Origin: Streptomyces spiramyceticus
Lineage (GTDB): Bacteria; Actinomycetota; Actinomycetes; Streptomycetales; Streptomycetaceae
DNA length: 64,000 nt
Reading direction: 5' to 3'
Assembly (NCBI RefSeq): GCF_028807635.1
Contig: NZ_JARBAX010000001.1
Location: forward strand, 3,240,501 to 3,304,500
Within the stretch, counting starts at the first letter, position 1. Each line of letters begins with the position of its first letter. The translations under genes were made by a program, and so were the position numbers. Of this stretch, positions 26,037 to 33,400 are shown piece by piece. The notes beneath the pieces are model-generated. The model saw only the letters and a list, made by a program, of their open reading frames with translations, had not been told where the DNA came from and did not search any database.

Positions 26037-27551
26037 ATGACAGCAATCGATCGAGCCCGCACAGTCGCCGTCGTAGGCACCGGCACCATGGGCCAGGGCA
26101 TCGCCCAGGTGGCCCTCCTCGCCGGTCACCCGGTGCGCCTGTACGACGCCGCTGCCGGACGTGCGGCGGAGGCCGCCGCGGCCGTCGGCGCGCGCCTGGA
26201 CCGGCTCGTCGAGAAGGGCAGGCTGGAGCGTGCGGACGCGGACGCGGCCCGCGACCGGCTGCATGCCGCCGACGACCTCTCCGAGCTCTCCGACGCCGCG
26301 CTCGTCGTCGAGGCGATCGTCGAACAACTGCCGGTCAAGCAGGAGCTCTTCGCCGCGCTCGAAGCGATCGTTGCTGAGGACTGCCTCCTCGCCACCAACA
26401 CCTCCTCCCTCTCCGTCACGGCCATCGCAGGGCCCCTGAAGAACCCCGGCCGCTTCGTCGGGATGCACTTCTTCAACCCGGCGCCCCTGCTCCCCCTCGT
26501 CGAGGTTGTCAGCGGCTTCGCGACCGACGGAACGAGCGCCACGCGCGCGTGGGCGACGGCCGCCGCCTGGGGCAAGACACCGGTGCGCTGCGCGGACACC
26601 CCCGGTTTCATCGTCAACCGGATCGCCCGCCCCTTCTACGCCGAAGCCTTCGCGGTGTACGAGGAGCAGGGCGCCGACCCGGCCACCATCGACGCCGTAC
26701 TGCGCGAGTCGGGCGGCTTCAGGATGGGTCCCTTCCAGCTGACGGATCTGATCGGACAGGACGTCAACGAGGCCGTCACTCGCTCCGTCTGGGACTCCTT
26801 CTTCCAGAGCCCCAAATTCGCCCCCTCCCTCGCCCAGCGCCGCCTCGTCGAGTCCGGCCGTCTCGGCAGGAAATCGGGCCACGGCTGGTTCCCGTACGCC
26901 GGATCCGACGGGGCCCCGGAAACCGCGCCGCACACGGCCGCCCCCGCCGCCGCTCCGGAAGCCGTCACTGTCGTCGGAGACCTCGGCCACGCCGACGCTC
27001 TCGTCGCGATGATGGAGGAGGCCGGAATCGCCGTGGAGAGGGTCGGGACGGGCGGCCCGTACATCGAGCTGCCGGGCGAAGGGCAGCTCGTCCCGGCGGA
27101 CGGGCGGACCTCCGTCGAGTACGCGGACGTCGTCTACTTCGACCTCGCCCTCGACTACCGGGGCGCCACCCGCATCGCCATCTCAGCCTCCGAGGACACC
27201 TCCGCGCAGGCCGTCGAGGAGGCCACCGGCCTCTTCCAGAAGCTCGGCAAGGACGTCAGCGTCATCGGCGATGTGCCCGGCATGATCGTCGCCCGTACGG
27301 TCGCCATGCTGATCGACCTCGCCGCCGACGCCGTCGCCAGGGGCGTCGCGTCGCCCGAGGACATCGACACCGCGATGCGTCTCGGTGTGAACTATCCGCT
27401 GGGCCCCGTCGAATGGAACCGCCTCCTCGGCACGGACTGGGCGTACGACCTGCTGAAGAACCTGCACGAGTGCTGCCCGACCGGGCGCTACGCCCCGTCC
27501 CTGGCGCTCTACCGGCAGGCGTTCGCCGCCAAGGAGGAGACCGCCTCGTGA
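26037..27551 (+). CDS. paaH: 3-hydroxyacyl-CoA dehydrogenase PaaH
   Basis: 504 residues, GGGAGGA before ATG 26037. The N-terminal NAD domain starts VAVVGTGTMGQGIAQVALLAG. The first catalytic domain has FFNPAPLLPLVEVV and TPGFIVNRIARPFYAEAF; a second C-terminal domain has the same fold (PGMIVARTVAMLID, MRLGVNYPLGPVEW). Long PaaH/FadB2 enzymes of about 500 residues carry this duplication. It oxidises 3-hydroxyadipyl-CoA to 3-oxoadipyl-CoA. It is coupled by GTGA to the TetR gene. Confidence 0.94.
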   Translation: MTAIDRARTVAVVGTGTMGQGIAQVALLAGHPVRLYDAAAGRAAEAAAAVGARLDRLVEKGRLERADADAARDRLHAADDLSELSDAALVVEAIVEQLPVKQELFAALEAIVAEDCLLATNTSSLSVTAIAGPLKNPGRFVGMHFFNPAPLLPLVEVVSGFATDGTSATRAWATAAAWGKTPVRCADTPGFIVNRIARPFYAEAFAVYEEQGADPATIDAVLRESGGFRMGPFQLTDLIGQDVNEAVTRSVWDSFFQSPKFAPSLAQRRLVESGRLGRKSGHGWFPYAGSDGAPETAPHTAAPAAAPEAVTVVGDLGHADALVAMMEEAGIAVERVGTGGPYIELPGEGQLVPADGRTSVEYADVVYFDLALDYRGATRIAISASEDTSAQAVEEATGLFQKLGKDVSVIGDVPGMIVARTVAMLIDLAADAVARGVASPEDIDTAMRLGVNYPLGPVEWNRLLGTDWAYDLLKNLHECCPTGRYAPSLALYRQAFAAKEETAS

Positions 27552-28159
27552 CCACCGCCAAGCGCGACACGTACACCCCCGAGACGCTCCTGAGCGTGGC
27601 CGTCCGGGTCTTCAACGAGCGCGGCTACGACGGCACCTCCATGGAGCACCTCTCCAAGGCCGCCGGCATCTCCAAGTCCTCGATCTACCACCATGTCTCG
27701 GGCAAGGAAGAGCTGCTGCGGCGTGCCGTCAGCCGCGCGCTCGACGGGCTCTTCGGCGTCCTCGACGAGCCGGGTGCGGTGCGCGGGCGCGCGATCGAGC
27801 GGGTGGAGTACGTGACCCGCCGTACCGTCGAAGTCCTGAGCGCAGAGCTGCCCTACGTCACGCTGCTGCTGCGCGTACGGGGCAACACGAAGGCCGAGCG
27901 CTGGGCGCTGGAGCGGCGCCGCGAATTCGACCACCGGGTCGCCGATCTGCTCAAGGCGGCGGTCGCGGAGGGCGATCTGCGCGCCGACGTGGACATACGG
28001 CTGGCCACCCGGCTGCTCTTCGGCATGATCAACTCCCTGGTGGAGTGGTACCGGCCGCAGGCAGCCGAAGGCGGGGCGGCTTCCGGCAGCCCCGAGGGCG
28101 ACCAGCTCGCCGACACCGTCGTACGGCTCGCCTTCGACGGGCTCCGCACCAGCCGCTGA
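27548..28159 (+). CDS. paaR: TetR-family regulator, probable PaaR
   Basis: 203 residues from GTG 27548, overlapping paaH. The N-terminal helix-turn-helix reads AVRVFNERGYDGTSMEHLSKAAGISKSSIYHHV in three parts, typical of TetR. The ligand domain follows (YVTRRTVEVLSAELPYVTLLL). Its place inside the paa cluster and the repeated operator nearby suggest that it represses paaABCDE, paaN and paaH and responds to phenylacetyl-CoA, as described for PaaR in other actinobacteria. Direct evidence for ligand or sites is not available here. Confidence 0.85.
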   Translation: MTTAKRDTYTPETLLSVAVRVFNERGYDGTSMEHLSKAAGISKSSIYHHVSGKEELLRRAVSRALDGLFGVLDEPGAVRGRAIERVEYVTRRTVEVLSAELPYVTLLLRVRGNTKAERWALERRREFDHRVADLLKAAVAEGDLRADVDIRLATRLLFGMINSLVEWYRPQAAEGGAASGSPEGDQLADTVVRLAFDGLRTSR

Positions 28160-28189
28160 GGCAGCTGTCGGCCCACCCGCCACGGCCCT

Positions 28190-28690
28190 TTACGGCTCCT
28201 GGGGGAGCCGGGTGTCCAGGTCCGTCTCCTCGAAGACCAGCAGCGTGCGCGTACTGAGCACCTCCGGTATCGACTGGATCTTCGTCAGTACGAGCTCCCG
28301 CAGCGCCCTGTTGTCCGCCGTATGCACCAGCAGCAGCACGTCGAAATCCCCGCTGACCAGCGCAATGTGCGCCGCGCCCGGCAGTGCCTGCAGCTGCTCG
28401 CGCACCGTGCGCCAGGAGTTCTGCACGATCTTGAGCGTGATGTACGCCGAAGCGCCCTGACCTGCGCGTTCATGGTTCACGCGGGCGCTGAAACCGCGGA
28501 TCACGCCGTCGTCGATGAGGCGGTTGATCCGCGCGTATGCGTTGGCCCGCGACACATGTACGCGCTCGGCCACGGAACGTATCGAGGCGCGGCCGTCCGT
28601 TTGGAGCATGCGCAGGATGTCGCGGTCGATGGAGTCCAGTGGGCGCGCGGGAGTTCCCTCGCCCGCGTCGGCCATTTGTTCAGCTGTCAT
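28190..28690 (-). CDS. bkdR: Lrp/AsnC-family regulator, probable BkdR
   Basis: 166 residues; ATG 28690 follows GGCGGGGGGAC. An HTH (LDSIDRDILRMLQTDGRAS, VAERVHVSRANAYARINRL) is joined to an AsnC ligand/dimer domain (YITLKIVQNSWRTVREQL, SGDFDVLLLVHT). It is divergent from bkdA with 175 bases between. Lrp regulators next to bkd operons sense branched-chain amino acids or oxoacids. The stop is 30 bases from the convergent TetR stop. Confidence 0.85.
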   Translation of the reverse strand: MTAEQMADAGEGTPARPLDSIDRDILRMLQTDGRASIRSVAERVHVSRANAYARINRLIDDGVIRGFSARVNHERAGQGASAYITLKIVQNSWRTVREQLQALPGAAHIALVSGDFDVLLLVHTADNRALRELVLTKIQSIPEVLSTRTLLVFEETDLDTRLPQEP

Positions 28691-28748
28691 GTCCCCCCGC
28701 CTCGGTGTGATGGACGACCTGCCCCTATCCCAGGCTTTGCAGAACCGT

Positions 28749-28757
28749 TTGTCCACA
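28749..28757 (-). other. DnaA-box-like 9-mer
   Basis: TTGTCCACA, the form preferred by Streptomyces DnaA as remembered, inside the bkdR-bkdA divergent region. It is 34 bases from the operator-like palindrome. Confidence 0.4.
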
Positions 28758-28791
28758 GGCTGAAGGCGCCTGTAGCCAAATTGCGTCCACG

Positions 28792-28805
28792 ACCGAACAA
28801 TCGGT
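28792..28805. promoter_or_regulatory. PaaR-like operator before bkdA (one mismatch)
   Basis: ACCGAACAATCGGT differs from the 25,968 operator only in the centre (CA for CG). It lies 60 bases before the bkdA start, a position suited to repression. Confidence 0.55.
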
Positions 28806-28865
28806 AGGTGAGGCGCACCACATTGCCGTGCCCTCTTCCACCGCTCCCACGAGGAGGTGCACGCG

Positions 28866-30014
28866 ATGAAGAAGAGCAATACGGCGGTCCAGGAGCTGCC
28901 TGACGCCGGTGCCTACATGCCTACCCCTCCCCCGGCATGGAAGCCCCGCACGGACCCCGCACCGCTGCTCCCTGACACCGAGCCTTACCGCGTGCTCGGC
29001 ACCGACGCCGCGGGCCGGCTCGACGCCGGGCTGATGCGGCGGCTGTACGCGGAGCTGGTCCGGGGCCGCCGGTACAACGCGCAGGCAACGGCCCTCACCA
29101 AGCAGGGCCGCCTCGCCGTCTACCCGTCCAGCACAGGGCAGGAGGCCTGCGAGGTCGCGGCCGCCCTCGTCCTGGAGGACCGGGACTGGCTCTTCCCGAG
29201 CTACCGGGACACCCTCGCCGCCGTGGCGCGCGGGCTCGACCCCGTACAGGCGCTGACGCTGCTGCGCGGCGACTGGCACACCGGGTACGACCCGCGGGAG
29301 CAGCGCATAGCGCCGCTCTGCACCCCGCTCGCGACCCAGCTGCCGCACGCGGTGGGCCTGGCGCACGCCGCGCGCCTCAAGGGTGACGACGTGGTCGCGC
29401 TCGCGATGGTCGGCGACGGCGGTACGAGCGAGGGCGACTTCCACGAGGCGCTGAACTTCGCCGCCGTATGGCGGGCACCGGTCGTCTTCCTCGTGCAGAA
29501 CAACGGCTTCGCGATCTCCGTACCGCTGGCCAAGCAGACAGCAGCGCCTTCCCTGGCCCACAAGGCCGTCGGATACGGCATGCCCGGCCGGCTCGTCGAC
29601 GGCAACGACGCCGCCGCCGTGCACGAGGTCCTCGGCGAGGCCGTGGAGCGTGCCAGGCGCGGCGGCGGTCCGACGCTGGTCGAGGCCGTGACGTACCGCA
29701 TAGAGGCCCACACGAACGCCGACGACGCGACCCGCTACCGGGGCGACGCCGAGGTCGAGACGTGGCGGGCCCACGACCCGATTCAGCTGCTGGAGCGGGA
29801 GCTCACGGAGCGCGGAATGCTTGACGACGACGGTATCCGGGAGGCGCGCGAGGCGGCCGAGACCATGGCCGCGGACCTGCGCGAGCGGATGAACGCGGAC
29901 CCGGTGCTGGACCCGATGGACCTCTTCGCGCACGTCTACGCCGAGAAGACCTCCCAGCTGAGGGAGCAGGAGGCCCTGCTGCGGGCCGAGCTCGAAGCGG
30001 AAGGTGAACGATGA
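28866..30014 (+). CDS. bkdA: Branched-chain 2-oxoacid dehydrogenase E1 alpha
   Basis: 382 residues; ATG 28866 has GAGGAGG eight bases upstream, which decides it over GTG 28857. The thiamine diphosphate motif is GDGGTSEGDF through VQNNGFAIS. With E1 beta it decarboxylates the 2-oxoacids of Val, Leu and Ile and acylates the E2 lipoyl group, giving branched acyl-CoA primers for fatty acids and polyketides. E1 beta overlaps its end (ATGA). The E1 alpha of pyruvate dehydrogenase is similar, but the separate alpha/beta genes and Lrp neighbour favour BCKDH. Confidence 0.92.
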   Translation: MKKSNTAVQELPDAGAYMPTPPPAWKPRTDPAPLLPDTEPYRVLGTDAAGRLDAGLMRRLYAELVRGRRYNAQATALTKQGRLAVYPSSTGQEACEVAAALVLEDRDWLFPSYRDTLAAVARGLDPVQALTLLRGDWHTGYDPREQRIAPLCTPLATQLPHAVGLAHAARLKGDDVVALAMVGDGGTSEGDFHEALNFAAVWRAPVVFLVQNNGFAISVPLAKQTAAPSLAHKAVGYGMPGRLVDGNDAAAVHEVLGEAVERARRGGGPTLVEAVTYRIEAHTNADDATRYRGDAEVETWRAHDPIQLLERELTERGMLDDDGIREAREAAETMAADLRERMNADPVLDPMDLFAHVYAEKTSQLREQEALLRAELEAEGER

Positions 30015-31045
30015 CCACGGCAGCGAGTGCGTCGGCAGCGGGCACCGCTCTCGCCGCGAAGCCCGCGACTATGGCCCAGGCGCTCGGGCGCGCACTGCGC
30101 GACGCGATGGCCGAGGACCCGTCCGTCCATGTGATGGGCGAGGACGTCGGCGCGCTGGGCGGGGTGTTCCGGGTCACCGACGGCCTCGTCAAGGAGTTCG
30201 GCGAGGACCGGTGCACGGATACGCCGCTTGCCGAGGCGGGGATCCTGGGCACGGCGGTCGGCATGGCGATGTACGGGCTGCGGCCGGTCGTCGAGATGCA
30301 GTTCGACGCGTTCGCCTACCCGGCGTTCGAGCAGCTCATCAGCCACGTCGCACGGATGCGCAACCGCACGCGCGGCGGTATGCCGATGCCGCTCGTGATC
30401 CGCGTTCCGTACGGCGGCGGGATCGGCGGGGTCGAGCACCACAGCGACTCCTCCGAGGCGTACTACATGGCGACTCCGGGGCTCCATGTCGTGACGCCGT
30501 CGACGGTCGAAGACGCGTACGGGCTGATGCGGGCCGCGATCGCGTCGGACGATCCCGTGGTCTTCCTGGAGCCGAAGCGGCTCTACTGGTCGAAGGCGGC
30601 GTGGTCGCCGGACGCGCCCACCGCCGTCGAGCCCATCGGACGGGCCGTGGTGCGGCGCTCGGGACGCAGCGCGACGCTCATCACGTACGGGCCCTCCGTG
30701 CCGGTGTGCATGGAGGCGGCGGCGGCCGCCGAGGCCGAGGGCTGGGACCTCGAAGTCGTCGACCTGCGCTCGCTGGTTCCCTTCGACGACGAGACGGTGG
30801 CCGCGTCGGTACGCCGTACCGGGCGCGCGGTCGTCGTCCACGAGTCGACCGGCTTCGGCGGACCCGGTGGGGAGATCGCCGCCCGGGTCACCGAAAGGTG
30901 CTTCCACCACCTTGAGGCGCCGGTGCTGCGGGTCGCCGGGTTCGACATTCCGTATCCGCCGCCGATGCTGGAGCGGCACCATCTGCCCGGCGTGGACCGC
31001 GTGCTGGACGCGGTCGCGCGGCTCCAGTGGGAGGCGGACAACTGA
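30011..31045 (+). CDS. bkdB: Branched-chain 2-oxoacid dehydrogenase E1 beta
   Basis: 344 residues. The transketolase-like pyrimidine-binding half (VMGEDVGALGGVFRVTDGL, DTPLAEAGILGTAVGMAM, RIPYGGGIGGVEHHSDS when read in blocks) and the C-terminal domain (VVVHESTGFGGPGGEIAAR) match E1 beta closely. It has about 18 extra N-terminal residues rich in Ala/Ser. Its stop and the E2 start share one base (TGATG). Confidence 0.94.
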   Translation: MTTAASASAAGTALAAKPATMAQALGRALRDAMAEDPSVHVMGEDVGALGGVFRVTDGLVKEFGEDRCTDTPLAEAGILGTAVGMAMYGLRPVVEMQFDAFAYPAFEQLISHVARMRNRTRGGMPMPLVIRVPYGGGIGGVEHHSDSSEAYYMATPGLHVVTPSTVEDAYGLMRAAIASDDPVVFLEPKRLYWSKAAWSPDAPTAVEPIGRAVVRRSGRSATLITYGPSVPVCMEAAAAAEAEGWDLEVVDLRSLVPFDDETVAASVRRTGRAVVVHESTGFGGPGGEIAARVTERCFHHLEAPVLRVAGFDIPYPPPMLERHHLPGVDRVLDAVARLQWEADN

Positions 31046-32376
31046 TGGCCCAGGTCCTGGAATTCAAGCTGCCGGACCTCGGCGAGGGGCTCACCGAGGC
31101 GGAGATCGTGCGCTGGCTGGTGGCTGTGGGCGACGTCGTCGCCGTCGACCAGCCGGTGGTCGAGGTCGAGACGGCCAAGGCCATGGTCGAGGTGCCGTGC
31201 CCGTACGGCGGCGTGGTGACGGCCCGTTTCGGCGAGGAAGGCACGGAACTGCCGGTCGGCTCCCCCCTGTTGACGGTCGCTGTCGGGGCTTCGGAGGCGC
31301 CTGCGGGCGCCGATGAGGGTGCCGCTTCCGGTGAGGCGGAGGGCTCGGGGAACGTCCTGGTGGGGTACGGCACGGGGGCGGCGGTGGCTCGGCGGCGGCG
31401 TATACGGCCGACCGCGCCGGCGACCGCTGCCGCTTCCGCAGCAGTCACTCCCGTAACCACCGTGCCGAGGCCGGTGGTTACGGACGAGGTGTCCGGGCCT
31501 GTGCCGGTGATTTCGCCGCTGGTGCGACGGCTGGCCCGGGAGAACGGGCTGGATCTGCGGGAGTTGAAGGGATCGGGGCCCGACGGCCTGATCCTTCGGT
31601 CCGACGTCGAGCGCGCGATGCGCGAGGCCGAGCCGGTGCCGGTGCCCGTTTCTGCTGCCGCTTCCGCTTCTTCGGCGACTGCCCTCGCCGGTGAACGTGT
31701 CCCGCTGCGGGGCATGCGAGGCGCCGTGGCCGACAAGCTGTCGCGCAGCCGGCGCGAGATTCCGGACGCCACCTGCTGGGTGGACGCGGACGCGACCGAG
31801 CTCATGGCGGCCCGCACGGCCATGAACATGTCGGCCGGCCCGCCGGTCTCGGTGATCGCCCTCCTCGCCCGGATCTGTACGGCTGCCCTGGCCCGCTTCC
31901 CGGAGCTCAACTCCACGGTGGACATGGCCTCCCGCGAGATCGTGCGCCTCCCCGGCGTGCACCTCGGTTTCGCCGCGCAGACGGAGAGGGGCCTTGTCGT
32001 CCCCGTCGTACGGGACGCCCATGCGCGTAACGTCGACGAGCTGAGCGCGGAATTCGCCAGGCTGACGGAGTCCGCGCGGAAGGGCACGCTGACTCCGGCG
32101 GAGCTGACGGGCGGCACGTTCACGCTGAACAACTACGGGGTCTTCGGGGTCGACGGCTCCACGCCGATCATCAACCACCCGGAGGCGGCGATGCTCGGAG
32201 TCGGCCGCATCGTCCCCAAGCCGTGGGTTCACGAGGGCGAACTCGCGGTCCGCAAGGTCGTTCAGCTCTCCCTGACCTTCGACCACCGGGTGTGCGACGG
32301 CGGCACGGCGGGGGGCTTCCTGCGCTACGTGGCGGACTGCGTCGAGCGCCCGACGACGCTGCTGCGCACGCTGTAG
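31045..32376 (+). CDS. bkdC: Branched-chain 2-oxoacid dehydrogenase E2 (lipoyl acyltransferase)
   Basis: 443 residues. One lipoyl domain (EVETAKAMVEVPCPY; lipoyl Lys in ETAKA), a long Ala/Gly/Ser linker, a peripheral-subunit-binding domain (RRLARENGLDLRELKGSG) and the acyltransferase core ending FDHRVCDGGTAGGF, where the HxxxDG His and Asp are catalytic. ATG 31045 follows GGGAGG. No E3 dihydrolipoamide dehydrogenase is in the operon, so it must be shared from elsewhere. Confidence 0.94.
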   Translation: MAQVLEFKLPDLGEGLTEAEIVRWLVAVGDVVAVDQPVVEVETAKAMVEVPCPYGGVVTARFGEEGTELPVGSPLLTVAVGASEAPAGADEGAASGEAEGSGNVLVGYGTGAAVARRRRIRPTAPATAAASAAVTPVTTVPRPVVTDEVSGPVPVISPLVRRLARENGLDLRELKGSGPDGLILRSDVERAMREAEPVPVPVSAAASASSATALAGERVPLRGMRGAVADKLSRSRREIPDATCWVDADATELMAARTAMNMSAGPPVSVIALLARICTAALARFPELNSTVDMASREIVRLPGVHLGFAAQTERGLVVPVVRDAHARNVDELSAEFARLTESARKGTLTPAELTGGTFTLNNYGVFGVDGSTPIINHPEAAMLGVGRIVPKPWVHEGELAVRKVVQLSLTFDHRVCDGGTAGGFLRYVADCVERPTTLLRTL

Positions 32377-32416
32377 CGCCCGTCGGCCCTCGTTTACGCG
32401 TCCGTGGCCCTCGTTT

Positions 32417-32450
32417 ACGCGTCCGTCTCCCGGGAGGGAGGCGGACGCGT
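32417..32450 (+). terminator. Terminator after bkdABC
   Basis: ACGCGTCCGTCTCCC pairs with GGGAGGCGGACGCGT (32436-32450) with a single G-T pair and a four-base loop. The left arm lies in the second copy of a short direct repeat (CCTCGTTTACGCGTCCGT, twice). Confidence 0.8.
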
Positions 32451-32524
32451 TGGTGTTCTCCGGTGCTGTTGGGACTTATGAGGCCGGTGGGAGCAGATCT
32501 GCGCGGGCACCGCATACTCGGGGG

Positions 32525-33400
32525 ATGACCGCGTATGACGCCATCGTGCTTGCCGGAGGGGCCGCCAAGCGGCTGGGCGGAGCCGACAAACCCGGAGTGC
32601 GTGTGGGCGGACGGACGCTGCTCGACCGGGTGTTGGGGGTCTGCCGCGCAGCCGGCGTGACCGTCGTCGTCGGCGGGCGGCGCCCAACGGTGCGGGCCGT
32701 CGAGTGGGCCCGGGAGGCGCCGGCCGGTGGCGGGCCGCTGGCCGCGCTCGACGCGGGTGTACGGCGTACCGCTGCCGAGAGCCTGCTCGTACTCTCCGCC
32801 GACCTGCCGTTCATCGGGGCCGAGACGGTGCGGCGCCTGCTCGACGCGCTGGAGGCGAGCGGGAAGGAGGCGGCCCTGCTGGTGGACGCGGACGGGCGCG
32901 ATCAGCCGCTGGTCGCCGCGTACGGTGCCGAGCCGATGCGCCGCGAGCTCGCCCTTCTCGCCGCCGAGCACGGGAATCTCTCCGGGCTGCCGCTTCGGCT
33001 GCTCACACGCGAGCTGGACGTGGTGCGGGTCGATGCCGGTCCTCTGGACTCCTTCGACTGCGACACCTGGGAAGACATTGCGGCAGCCCGCGCGAGGATC
33101 AGGGAGCATGGACACGTGCTGGATGAATGGATGACCGCAGTCAAGGACGAACTCGGCATCGAGCTCGATGTCGACACCGGCCTCCTGCTCGACCTCGCCC
33201 GCGACGCCGCGCACGGCGTCGCCCGGCCCGCCGCGCCGCTCACCACCTTCCTGGTCGGTTACGCGGCGGCGAAGGCGGGCGGAGACGGGCCGCAGGCCGT
33301 TGCGGAAGCGGCTCGTAAGGCTGCCGATCTGGCCGCCCGCTGGGCGGACGAGGGCAAGGAAGAGCCCGGACAGGACGACGAGGAAGCCGGCCGAGGGTGA
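32525..33400 (+). CDS. mobA: MobA-like nucleotidyltransferase with C-terminal DUF6457 domain
   Basis: 291 residues. The first 195 form a MobA-type GTP:molybdopterin guanylyltransferase (AIVLAGGAAKRLGGADKP, LSADLPFIGAETV). The last 90 are a helical DUF6457-like domain (LDEWMTAVKDELGIELDVD). This fusion is common in actinobacteria, with the small domain's role unknown. The protein would make the molybdenum guanine dinucleotide cofactor. It is coupled by GTGA to moeA, which supports the pathway. Confidence 0.88.
   Translation: MTAYDAIVLAGGAAKRLGGADKPGVRVGGRTLLDRVLGVCRAAGVTVVVGGRRPTVRAVEWAREAPAGGGPLAALDAGVRRTAAESLLVLSADLPFIGAETVRRLLDALEASGKEAALLVDADGRDQPLVAAYGAEPMRRELALLAAEHGNLSGLPLRLLTRELDVVRVDAGPLDSFDCDTWEDIAAARARIREHGHVLDEWMTAVKDELGIELDVDTGLLLDLARDAAHGVARPAAPLTTFLVGYAAAKAGGDGPQAVAEAARKAADLAARWADEGKEEPGQDDEEAGRG

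Noticed and set aside
24420..26990. Minus-strand 856-codon frame over paaN and paaH
   Set aside because: Overlaps two recognised genes in different phases and shows only Arg/Gly/Pro-rich sequence.
16152..32376. Complete phenylacetate pathway in the window
   Set aside because: No phenylacetate-CoA ligase (PaaK), isomerase (PaaG), hydratase (PaaF) or thiolase (PaaJ) gene is present here; these must lie elsewhere.
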